Of a stretch of DNA of 37,180 bases, positions 23,236 through 33,800 are shown piece by piece. This DNA comes from Myxococcales bacterium. Lineage in GTDB: Bacteria; Myxococcota; Bradymonadia; UBA7976; UBA1532. The stretch covers positions 1-37,180 of the forward strand of contig JACKDM010000050.1 of assembly GCA_020633515.1 (NCBI GenBank), read 5' to 3'. Position numbers and translations under genes: made by a program. Under the pieces are notes generated by a model, which saw nothing but the letters and a program-made list of their open reading frames with translations, searched no databases and was not told where the DNA came from. The number at the start of each line of letters is the position of its first letter. Positions within the stretch are counted from its first letter, which is position 1.

Positions 23236-26200
23236 GTGGTCCACGGTAGCCGGTGGTGCATCACCCTGGCCGTCGCCTTGCTGGCGACCGGCTGCTTCGA
23301 CGACGACGAACCCGAGCCCGGAGACGCCGCCCCCGACGCCGCGCCCGCCGAATGCACCGCCGGTGAGACGCGCCCCTGCTTCGTCCGCGATGCGTGCACC
23401 GGTCGCCAGAGCTGCGTCGACGGTGCCTTCGGCGCGTGTGTCGCCCCGATCGAGCGCTGCGACGGCACCGACGACGACTGCGATGGCATGGTCGACGAAG
23501 GCTTCGCCGGCCTCGGAGATCCCTGCGAAGACGGCGCGGGCCCTTGCCTCGACCGGGGGCGCATCGTCTGCGCGCCGGGTGGCACCGTCGTCATCTGCGA
23601 CGCCCGCGCGGGCGATGGCACCGCCGAAGCCTGCGATGGCATCGACAATGACTGCGACGGCGACACCGACGAAGGGATCGTGATCGACGAGCCCTGTGAC
23701 ACCGGCCGCCGCGGCGTCTGCGGCGTCGGGGTGGCGAGCTGCGTCGACGGTGACACCCGCTGCCAGCCGGTCGCCGAAGCCACCGCCGAGACCTGCGACG
23801 GCCGCGACGAAGACTGCGACGGCCGCGTCGACGAGGCCGAGGCCGGCGGACCCATCGTCGTCACCTGCTACGACGGCCTCGGCGACACCGCCGGCGTCGG
23901 CGCCTGTCGCGCCGGTGAGCGCACCTGCGCCGACGGCGCGCTCGGCGCCTGCCTCGGCCAGATCACCCCCGCCGAAGAGGCCTGCAACGCCGTCGACGAC
24001 GACTGCGACGGCGCCGCCGACGAAGGTATCGACTGCGCCTGCCCGCCCGGCGCCGTCGAGCCCTGCTACAGCGGCCCCGACGGCACCGCCGGCGTCGGGA
24101 TCTGCCGCGTCGGCGCCCGCACCTGCCCGCCCGACGGCCGCGCCTGGGGCGCCTGCGACGGTGAGATCGTACCCGCCATCGAGGCCTGCAATGGCATCGA
24201 CGACGACTGCGACGGTGAGATCGACGACGCCGAGGGCGTCGGCCGCCCGTGCAGCGTCGGCGTCGGCGCCTGCCTCGCCCGCGGCGACCGCGTCTGCGAC
24301 CGCGCGCTCGGCCGCGTGGTCTGCAGCGCCGCCGAGGGCGCGCCGAGCGAAGAGATCTGCGACGGCGAAGACAACGACTGCGATGGCTTCGTCGACGACC
24401 TCCCCGGCGCCGGCGAGCCCTGCGCGGCCGGCGAGGGCGCCTGCCTCGCTCGCGGCGTGCTCCGCTGCGGCGACGACGACCCCGCGCTCGCCTGCTCCGC
24501 CGTCCCGCTCGAGCCCGACACCGAGCGCTGCAACGGCCGCGACGACGACTGCAACGGCCGCGTCGACGACGTCGTCGGCCTCGGCGACGACTGCGCCGTC
24601 GGCGCCGGGATCTGCCGATCCACCGGGTTCACCGTCTGCGACCTCGCCGCCGAGGCGCTCGTCTGCGGCGCCGTCGCCCGCCCCGCCGGCTTCGAGATCT
24701 GCCTCAGCCGCGCCGACGAAGACTGCGACGGCGCGGTCGACGAAGAGCCGTGCACCATCCCCTGCGCGGGCGACGGCGACTGCCCCGCCGGCCGGATCTG
24801 CCTCGTCGACGCCTGCGTGCCCGGCTGCCGCGAAGACGACGAGTGCCCTGACGAGGCGCGCTGCGAGGGCGCCGCCTGCGTGCCTCGCGCCTGCGGCGAC
24901 GGCCGCCTCGACGCCGGCGAGGCGTGCGACGACGGGAACCGCGAGAGCGGCGACGGCTGCGACCGCGACTGCGGGCTCGACCGCTTCGAGATCATCACCG
25001 GCGTCGCCCGCTTCGACGACCAGGGCTTCGGCGTCGGCGGCGGCGATGACTACCTCTTCACCGCCGACGGCCCCTCGCGGCTGTGGGTCGAGGGCAGCGA
25101 CGGCGCCGACGGCTGCCCCGCCGACCTGCAAGCCTGGCTCTACGACGACGCGGGCGTCGAGCTCGCCGCCGGCGACGACGAAGGTCCCGGCGCCTGCCCA
25201 GGCCTCGCGATCGCCGTCGACGCCGGTCTGCACCGGCTCCGCGTCGAGGCCCGCGGCGGCGCGCCGGCCGCCGGCTACCGCCTCGACCTGCGCCTCGCCC
25301 GCGAGCTCGGCGCCGGCGGCGTCTTCGACGGCGCCTTCCCCGCCGGCGGCGACGACCTCTACGCGCTCGACCTCGAGCGCCCCGCCGACGTCACCTTCGA
25401 AGCGCGCGACCCCGACGGCGAATGCGCCGACAGCGCCCGCGCCCGCCTCACCCTGCTCGACGCCGCGCTCGCGCTCATCAGCAGCGACGACGGCGCGCCC
25501 GGCGACTGCGCGCGCATCACCACCCGCCTCGAAGCCGGCACCTGGCACCTCCGCGTCGCCGACGCCGCCGACCGCGACCCGCTCGCCTACGCGCTCACCG
25601 CCGCCATCGACCCCGCCGCCGAGCCGATCGACACCTGCCGCCTCCAGGCCCCGCCCGCCGTCGAGCTCGCGCCCGGCGAGGTCGCCACCGTCTCCGGCCG
25701 CCTCTACCAGCGCGGCCGCACCGATCGCACCCGCGGCAACGACCCGTTCCCCGGCCTCCGCGCCGAGCTCGGCCACGGCCCCGACGGCAGCGACCCCGCC
25801 GTCGACCCTCGCTGGCTGTGGATCCCCGGCGAGCCCACCCCTGGCTGGGACGGTCCCGCCGCCGGCGAGCGCGACCTCGACGAGTACCGCGCCGAGCTGC
25901 GCCTGCCCGACCCCGCGCCCGCGCTCCAGCGCCGCCTCGACTACGCGTGGCGGTTCAGCGCCGACGACGGCCGGAGCTGGACCGTCTGCGACCTCGACGG
26001 CAACGGCGCCACGCTCACCCCACCCGCTGGCGGCTACACCCCCGCCCGCTCCGGCGACGCCGTCACCGGCCGCGCCGTCGTCGACTGCCGCGACGCCTGC
26101 GCCGACATCTTCGCCTGCGGCGCCCAGGGCGACTACCCCGACCCGGCGACCTGCGTCTTCGAGTGCGCCCGCAGCCCCGGCTTCTACCAGAACGCCCGCT

Positions 26201-26295
26201 GCTTCGCCGACCGCATCGACCGCCCCCCGCCGCCCCCCGACGGCCTGATCTTCTGCTTCCCCGCCCTCGTCGAGTGCGGCATCCAGTTCGATTGA
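23236..26295 (+). CDS. Surface lipoprotein B, paralogue of A, with MopE-type and myxobacterial Cys repeats
   Basis: The product is 1019 residues. The GTG start has GGGGGGAG 6 nt upstream. The lipobox LLATGC places the lipid-carrying Cys at residue 20. Eight MopE-like repeats follow (for example CDGIDNDCDG, CNGIDDDCDG), which in MopE bind copper and elsewhere are thought to bind metals. A 'CGDGRLDAGEACDDGN' Cys repeat of the type common in myxobacteria follows at about residues 555-580. Two beta-sandwich regions follow (FTADGPSRLWVEG and LYALDLERPADVTF), like PPC domains. The last ~220 residues are homologous to the end of lipoprotein A: CRLQxP, GRLYxRGRTDR, DDGRSWTVCDLDGNGA, then a Cys tail. 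It lacks the long repeat and lamin-tail domain of A. Probably outer-membrane or surface anchored. Its stop is one base from the stop of the convergent MATE gene. Confidence 0.88.
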   Translation: MVHGSRWCITLAVALLATGCFDDDEPEPGDAAPDAAPAECTAGETRPCFVRDACTGRQSCVDGAFGACVAPIERCDGTDDDCDGMVDEGFAGLGDPCEDGAGPCLDRGRIVCAPGGTVVICDARAGDGTAEACDGIDNDCDGDTDEGIVIDEPCDTGRRGVCGVGVASCVDGDTRCQPVAEATAETCDGRDEDCDGRVDEAEAGGPIVVTCYDGLGDTAGVGACRAGERTCADGALGACLGQITPAEEACNAVDDDCDGAADEGIDCACPPGAVEPCYSGPDGTAGVGICRVGARTCPPDGRAWGACDGEIVPAIEACNGIDDDCDGEIDDAEGVGRPCSVGVGACLARGDRVCDRALGRVVCSAAEGAPSEEICDGEDNDCDGFVDDLPGAGEPCAAGEGACLARGVLRCGDDDPALACSAVPLEPDTERCNGRDDDCNGRVDDVVGLGDDCAVGAGICRSTGFTVCDLAAEALVCGAVARPAGFEICLSRADEDCDGAVDEEPCTIPCAGDGDCPAGRICLVDACVPGCREDDECPDEARCEGAACVPRACGDGRLDAGEACDDGNRESGDGCDRDCGLDRFEIITGVARFDDQGFGVGGGDDYLFTADGPSRLWVEGSDGADGCPADLQAWLYDDAGVELAAGDDEGPGACPGLAIAVDAGLHRLRVEARGGAPAAGYRLDLRLARELGAGGVFDGAFPAGGDDLYALDLERPADVTFEARDPDGECADSARARLTLLDAALALISSDDGAPGDCARITTRLEAGTWHLRVADAADRDPLAYALTAAIDPAAEPIDTCRLQAPPAVELAPGEVATVSGRLYQRGRTDRTRGNDPFPGLRAELGHGPDGSDPAVDPRWLWIPGEPTPGWDGPAAGERDLDEYRAELRLPDPAPALQRRLDYAWRFSADDGRSWTVCDLDGNGATLTPPAGGYTPARSGDAVTGRAVVDCRDACADIFACGAQGDYPDPATCVFECARSPGFYQNARCFADRIDRPPPPPDGLIFCFPALVECGIQFD

Positions 26296-26296
26296 G

Positions 26297-27670
26297 TCAC
26301 ACCCGGATCGCCTGCCACCGCCCCCGCGCGAACACCACCGCCAGCCACACCGCCCGCACCGCCCAGTCCAGCGTGCTCCCGATCCAGATCCCCCAAAGCC
26401 CCATCTCCAGCTCGAACGCCAGGATCCAGCACGCCACCAGCCGCACCCCGATCGGCCCCACCACCGCCACGAGCATCGGCGTCCGCGTATCACCCGCCCC
26501 CCGCAGCGCCCCGCCCAGCGCCGCCACCGCCGCCATCAGCGGCTGCGCCACCGCCGCGATCCGCAAGCACCCCGCGCCCAGCGCCACCACCGCCGCGTCG
26601 TCGGTGAACAACCGCACCAGCGGCTCGGCCGCCACATAGAAGAACACCCCCACCGCCCCCAGCGCCGCCACCCCGATCCCCGTACACCACCACCCCGCCC
26701 GCCGCGCGTCCTCCGGATCACCCGCGCCCAGCCGCTGCGCCACCAGCGCCCCCGCCGCGATCCCGAACGCGTCCGCCCCGATGAACCCCAGCGACTCGAT
26801 CGCCATCAGCGACTGATTCGCCGCCATCGCCACGTCCCCCAGCCGCCCGATGAACGCCGTGAACACCAGAAACCCCACCTGATACAGCACCCGCTCCCCG
26901 AACGCCGGCAGCGAGATCCGCAGCACCGGCGGCAGCGCCGCCCACCGCGGCCGCCCGAACCCCACCGGCCCCCGCGCCCGCAAGAGCGCCACCCCGATCA
27001 CCACCAGTTGCAGCACGAACGCCACCGCCGACCCCGCCGCCGCGCCCGCCACCCCCCACGCCGGCAGCCCCAGCTCCCCGAACACCAGCCCCCACGTCAG
27101 CACCAGGTTGACCACCCCCGCCACGGCCGCCGCCACCGCCGGCGTCCGCGTATCCCCCGCCGCCTGCAACGCCGTCATGCCTGCCGCCGCCGCGAACGAC
27201 GGCCCCGCCCCCCACAGCAGCACCGTCATGTACTCCACCGCCATCGCCCGCACCGCCGGCGACGTCGCCTCGCCCCCGCCCAGCAGCACCGCCACCCACC
27301 CCAAGAGCGGCCACGCCACCAGCATCACCACCACCCCCAGCGCGAACGCCCCCGTCACCGACGTCCCCGCCACCGCCGACGCCCGCGCCCGATCCCCCGC
27401 GCCCGTCGCCCGCCCCACCACCGCCACGATCCCGGCCATCCAGGCCATCGCGACCGTGAACACCGACCACATCGCCGCCCCGCTGATCTGCATCGACGCC
27501 AGCGCATCCGCGCTGAAGCGACCCAGGATCAAGCGATCGGTGAACATCAGCACCGTCGCCACCAGCCCCTGCACCGCCGCCGGGACCGCCAGCGCCGCGA
27601 CCCGCCGCACCTGCGCGCGCCGCGCCCCGCGCGCGGCCGGGGAGGGGAGTGAAGACGAGGGATCGAGCAT
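26297..27670 (-). CDS. MATE family multidrug/metabolite exporter
   Basis: The product is 457 residues, the usual MATE length, with about twelve membrane helices in two similar halves. Typical features are LMFTDRLILGRFSADALAS near the N-terminus (the MATE 'D' helix with the GxxxxxALA pattern), GAGDRARASAVAG in the first half with its counterpart GAGDPEDARRAG in the second, and ALQAAGDTRTP in the first half with LRGAGDTRTPM in the second. It should exchange Na+ or H+ for cationic drugs or metabolites across the inner membrane. The start is the ATG at 27670; upstream in-frame sequence is Ser/Arg-rich and not protein-like, but the ribosome site is weak. It faces gene B tail to tail and is divergent from the giant gene at 27837. 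Its coding strand is extremely G-rich. Confidence 0.93.
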   Translation of the reverse strand: MLDPSSSLPSPAARGARRAQVRRVAALAVPAAVQGLVATVLMFTDRLILGRFSADALASMQISGAAMWSVFTVAMAWMAGIVAVVGRATGAGDRARASAVAGTSVTGAFALGVVVMLVAWPLLGWVAVLLGGGEATSPAVRAMAVEYMTVLLWGAGPSFAAAAGMTALQAAGDTRTPAVAAAVAGVVNLVLTWGLVFGELGLPAWGVAGAAAGSAVAFVLQLVVIGVALLRARGPVGFGRPRWAALPPVLRISLPAFGERVLYQVGFLVFTAFIGRLGDVAMAANQSLMAIESLGFIGADAFGIAAGALVAQRLGAGDPEDARRAGWWCTGIGVAALGAVGVFFYVAAEPLVRLFTDDAAVVALGAGCLRIAAVAQPLMAAVAALGGALRGAGDTRTPMLVAVVGPIGVRLVACWILAFELEMGLWGIWIGSTLDWAVRAVWLAVVFARGRWQAIRV

Positions 27671-27836
27671 GGCCCGGCAGCATGACGACGGCACGCAGCG
27701 ACGGCAAGACCGCCATACGCCGCGGGAATGTACCGAGGCCCCGGCAAACGACGACCGCCCGCCTTTTTGACTGGATCTCCCTTGTGGCGAGCGGGTATAG
27801 CCCGCCCCAAACAACCCGATACGGAGGGGAAGGGGA

Positions 27837-30800
27837 ATGAAGCGCACGCATTCCGCCCGCTCGGCAGCCCTGCTGTTCTGCACCGCGCTGCTCTGGTCGA
27901 ACGCCGCCACCGCCCGCGTCGAGGTCGCTGGCGGCATCAACGTCGACACCCTCTGGCGCGCCGCCGACTCCCCCTACGTCGTCACCGGCGAGCTCGCCGT
28001 CCGCCCCGGCGCCACCCTCACCATCGAACCCGGCACCGAGATCCACGTCGGCCAGAACCTCCAGTTCATCGTCGAAGGTCGCCTCATCGCCCACGGCCAG
28101 CGAGAGACCCCCATCCTCTTCCGCGGCGTCGCCGAGACGAGCGGCACCTGGGCCCGCATCAGCGTCGCGCAAGGCGGCGACCTCTCGATGCGCCACGTCG
28201 AGGTCCGCCACGCCACCCACGGCCTCTACGTCGACAACGCCGTCCCCCAGAACCTCGTCGTCGAAGACACCCGCTTCGTCGCCTACCGCACCGCCGGCGT
28301 CCACCTCAGCAACGCCGGCGGCCCCCACACCCTCACCCGCGTCAGCGCCGACGGCCGTGGCACCGGCGGCATCCCCAGCCATGGCATCTATGCCTTCACC
28401 ACCCAGATCGCCCTCACCGGCGGTGTCATCCGCAACAACGGCACCGGCGTCTACATCCGCGACCGCTCCGCCGAGATCACCCAGGTCGTCTTCGACCAGA
28501 ACGGCTACGGCGTCAGCGCCTTCCAGGGCCAGAACGCCACCAGCACCATCAACATCCAGCGCGGCACCTTCCGCCGCCACACCAACGCCGCGATCTACGG
28601 CGCCCGCGGCCGCAGCGGCACGTACCGCCTCAACATCGGCGTCACCCGCTCCATCTTCGACGGCGAGACGACGCTCCTCAGCAACGGCGAGAGCGACTAT
28701 CCCTTCGTCACCACCACCTTCGCCCAGAACGTCTACACCGCCACCACCCTCACCGCCAACGGCGCGAGCATGCCCGGCGACGAAGGCAGCAGCCTCCGCT
28801 ACGCCGCGCTCCTCGCCGACCCCGACAACGGCGACTACCAGCCCACCGACCGCTCGCCCGCCCGCTACTTCGAACCCCAAAACCCCGCCGGCGTCGCCGG
28901 CGCCGTCGACTTCGCCGGCGCCCTCACCGGCGACGGCCTGCATGGCTTCTGGTACGAGAACCGCGTCTTCGCGCCCGAGACCGTCTACGACGTCGCCGGC
29001 GACATCGTCGTCGCCCCCGGCGTCACCGTGAACTTCCGCCCCGGCGCCACCTTCCGCCTCGCCGCCCGCAGCGACGTCATGGCCGGCGGCCTGAACTCCA
29101 ACCGCATCGAGATCCGCGTCGAAGGCACCCTCGAAGCCGACGGCACCAACTCGCGCCCCGTCCGCTTCCAGAGCGCCGCCGCCGCGCCCGCGCCCGGTGA
29201 CTGGTATGGCATCGTCATCCCCGCCGCCGCCGAAGCCTTCAACGTCGCCCAGGTCGACATCGGCCATGCCATCCGCGGCGTCTCGCTCTACGAGAACGAC
29301 CACATCGTCGCCGGCTCACGGATCCATCACAGCGACAACGCCGGCATCTACATCGAGGGTGGCACCCCGCAGATCGAAGAGGTCACCATCGAAGACGGCG
29401 CCCGCGTCGGCATCGACGTGCGCAACCGCGCCAACGTCCCCATCACTCAAGCGATCGTGCGCCGCAACGGCGGCCGTGGCATCCAGGTCGATGACTCCTC
29501 GATCGACGTCAGCAACAGCCGGATCCACGACAACACCGATGGGATCTACGCCTACAACGACCAGAACCAGATCGTCAGCGTCACCCTCGACCACGTCACC
29601 GTCGCCCACAACACCGGCAATGGCGTCATCGCCAGCCGCGGCCGCAGCGGCACCTACCGCCTCAACCTCACCCTCAACTCCAGCTCCATCACCCACAATG
29701 TCAGCAACGGCGTGACCACCAGCGACGTCGACTACCCCGCCACCTTCGCGTGCAGCGGCAGCAACGTCTGGGGCAACGGCCGCGACTACCTCATCCTCGC
29801 CAGCACCGGGAGCTGCTTCGGCTACAACCCGCTCTACGCCGACATCGCGCAGCGCAACTACGAGCCCACCCGGTGGTCGCCCAACCGCGGCCTCGGCGTC
29901 GGTGGCAGCCACGTCGGCATGCTCCCCTGGGTCGATGCCATCGGCCCCCAGATCATGGGCTACCTGTGGGAAGACTTCAGCTTCACCCGCCAGGGCTCGC
30001 CCTACACCATGCTCGGTGACATCGTCGTGCCTCCGGGCATCACCGTCACCTTCGAGCCCGGCGCCGAGATCCGCGTCGTCGACCGCGAAGACCAGATGCT
30101 CGGCGGCCTCCAGACCACCCGCGCCGAGCTCCGCATCCAGGCCGGCGCCACCGCCCTCTTCGGCACCCTCGTCGCCGACCAGCCCGCGCTCGGCGTCGCC
30201 GGCCTGCCGGTGACCTTCCGCTCGACCGCCGAGCAGCCCAGCGGCGGCGCGTGGTATGGCATCCACTTCGAGGCCGGCGGCACGAGCAGCCTCTACAACG
30301 TCGTGCTCCGCCATCCCACCTATGGCATCTATGCCATCGGACCCACCGCGCCCCGCGTCCGCTACGTGCGGGTGATGCATCACAGCAACACCGGCCTCCA
30401 CTTCCAGAACATCACCGCCGCGCCTCGCGTCGACGTACACGGCGCCTTCGTCGTCGGCCCCCGCCGCGGCGCCGGCCAGGGTCTCTTCATGGAGAACGCC
30501 GACGGTGTCATCACCAGCAGCTACTTCACCCATCACACCTACGGCGCCCGCATCCAGAACAGCAACACCCAGCGCACGCCCAACGCCACGCTGACCAACA
30601 ACACGTTCGTCAAGCACGGCACCGGCGTCTACTACCAGCGCGGCCGCAGCGGCAGCTACGGCCTCACCGTGCGCCTCTACAACAACATCATCGCCGACAA
30701 CAGCAGCCAGGCCATCGTCGACGGACAGTGGCCCGACTACGTGACCAACAGCACCGTCGTCAACAACAACTACTTCGGCAACGCCAACACCGTCGGCAGC

Positions 30801-33800
30801 TTCACGACCAGCCGCGGCAACATCACCACCGACCCCCGCGTCGAAGACATCGACTGGGACGACATCCCCCGCTGGTGGGACGGCCAGCTCTGGCCCGAGT
30901 CGCTCGCCATCAACGCCGGCGACGCCGCCGCCGTCAACCTCCCCACCACCGACATCCTCGGCCGCCCCCGCGTCCTCGGCAACCGCGTCGACATCGGCGC
31001 CTGGGAGCACGACCCCGACGCCAACGTCGAGCCCCGCGCCGACCCCGTCACCGCCTCGATCATGGTCCCCCGCGGCGAGGTCTTCACCTTCGACGGCTCC
31101 GCCGCCTTCGACCCCGACGGCCGCATCGCGTCCGCGTTCTGGACCATGAGCGACGGCACCATCACCCCCGGCCAGTCGGTGCAGCACACCTTCGCCGCCG
31201 AGGGCCAGAACCAGTGGGGCTACATCACCGTCGTCGACGACGACGGCGCCGAGGACCACGCCCGCGTGCTCGTCAACGTCAACGTGCGCCCCATCGCCGA
31301 CGCCGGCCCCGACGTCTTCCAGGACGAAGGCCCCGCCGAGTCCGTCTTCTTCGACGGCACCCTCAGCCGCGACCCCGACGGCCGCATCGTGCGCTGGGAG
31401 TGGGACTTCGGCGACGGCAGCCCCACCACCACCGACCAGAGCCCGCGCCACAGCTACCTCAGCGCCGGCCTCTACACCGTCACCCTCACCGTCACCGACG
31501 ACGAGGGCCTCACCGACACCGACACCACCATCGCCACCGTCTTCGGCAACCTCGACATCGTCGGCCCGCTCGTCGAGCACAACGAGCTCGCCGATGGCCT
31601 CCCCGTCGGCCAGCCCGTCGAGATCCGCGCCACCATCCGCGACCCCGGCGGCGTGCAGGACGCCGTGCTCTTCTACCGCACCATCGGCGAAGGCGCCGCC
31701 CGCTTCCTGCTCATGCAGCCCGCCGGCGGCAACATCTACACCGCCACCATCCCGGCCAACCACGTCAACGCCCCCGGCGTGCAGTACTGGATCGTCGCCC
31801 GCGACGGCGTCGAGCCCGAGCCCAACACCTCCACCTGGCCGCAAGGCGCGCCCGCGCAGGACGTCTGGGACTTCCTCGTCGTCGGCGACCGCGACCCGCC
31901 GGTCATCCAGCACCAGCCCGTCGCCAACGGCCAGCCCCCCGGCGAGGCCGTCACCGTCAGCGCCACCCTGCAGGACGCCACCGGCATCGGCAGCGCGGTC
32001 CTCTTCTTCCGCAGCCAGGGCAGCCAGGTCTTCGGCGCCACCAACATGGCCCGCGTCAACGGCGACGTCTGGGCCGCCCAGATCCCGGCGTTCGTCGTCG
32101 GCGAGGCCGGCGTCGAGTACTACATCGCCGCGCAGGACAGCTCGCCCATCCCCAACACCGCGACCTCGCCCGCCGGCGCCCCCGGCGCGCTCTACCGCTT
32201 CGCCGTCCAGAGCGCCGACCGCCTCCCGCCGGTCATCGTGCACCAGCCCGTGCAGAACGGTCAGACCGAGGGCCTCCCCGTCACCGTCACCGCCGGCATC
32301 GTCGACGCCGACGGCCAGATCGAGCGCGCCGAGATCGCGTGGCGCGCGGTCGGCGCCCCCGCCTTCCAGCGCGCGCCCATGGCCCGCGTCGACGGCAACT
32401 CCTGGCGCGGCCAGATCCCCGGCGCCGGCGTCACCCTCGCCGGCGTGCAGTACTACATCGAGGCCGTCGACCAGGCCGGCAACCGCGCGACCGACCCCGC
32501 GCAGGCGCCCGTCGTCAGCCACCTCTTCTCCGTCACCGCCGAGGACCGCATCGGCCCCGCCATCGAGCACGTCCGCATCGCCGACGGCCAGCCCGAGAAC
32601 GAAGACGTCTTCATCGAGGCCACCGCCGACGACCCCTCGGGCGTCGTCGACGTGCGCGTCTACTACCGCCCGCAGGGCTTCCCCTTCTTCCAGAACGCCC
32701 AGCTCGTGCTCGCCGACGGCGTCTGGACCGGCGCCATCCCCGGCTTCGCCGTGCAGCCGCCCGCGATCGAGTACTACCTCCGCGCCACCGACGGCGAAGG
32801 CAACCTCGGCTACGCGCCCCTCGCCGCGCCCGGCGCGCCCTACACCTTCCGCATCGGCTCCGCCGACGAGGTCGGCCCCGTGCTCGTGCACGACCCCGTC
32901 GCCAACGGCCGCCCCACCGGCCAGCCCGTCGCCCTCAGCGTCGCCGCGATCGACGACGCCGGCGTCGAGTCGGTCGTCGTCTACTACCGCCGCCAGGGCG
33001 CGCCCGACTTCGTCGCGCTCCCGCTCGTGCGCGGCCAGAACAGCCAGTGGACCGGCACCCTGCCCGGCGCCGCCATGGTCGCCGGCACCATCGAGTACCA
33101 CGTCGTCGCGATCGACCGGTCGCAGAACCAGAACCAGAGCCGCCTCCCCGCCGCCGCCGGTGACGAGTACCGCTTCACCGTCACCGCGCCCGACGTCACC
33201 GGCCCCGCCATCGTGCACGCGCCCGCCGCCGCCCCGCTCGCGCAGGGCCGCCCGCTCGTCATCACCGCGACCGTCACCGATCCGAGCGGCGTCGGCACCG
33301 TCACCCTCCGCTGGGCCATCGACGACGGCCTCTACCGCAGCCGCGAGATGACCCCTGGCGCCGCGCCCGGCGAGTACGCCACCACGATCGCGCCCGAGTT
33401 CATCCCCGCCGGCGCCGGCGAGATCCGCTACGTCATCACCGCCGTCGACGCCGTCGGCAACAGCGCCACCGTGCCCGTCGGCGGCGAGCAGGCGCCCTTC
33501 GTGCAGCCGCTCGAACAGCTCGACGTCGAGCCCCCGCTCGTCGAGGTCGCGCTCCGCGGCATCGCCCCGCCCGTCGTCGCCGGCACCGCCGTCCCGCTCG
33601 AGATCACCGCGCTCGACGACCGCGCCGTCGTGCTCGTCACCGTCGAGGTCCTCGCCGGCGGCGACCTCATCGCCGAGATCGTCGCCGCCCCCGGCGCCGA
33701 CGACACCTGGACGGCGACCATCCCCCCCAACCGCGTCATCGTGCCCGGCCTCTCCGTCATCGCCGTCGCCACCGACGCCGCCGGCAACGAAGGCCGCTCC

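Noticed and set aside
27767..27801. TTGACT and TATAGC as a promoter for the giant gene at 27837
   Set aside because: The two hexamers are 23 bp apart, too far for a normal sigma70 promoter. The region is AT-richer and probably holds the promoter, but I cannot fix its position.
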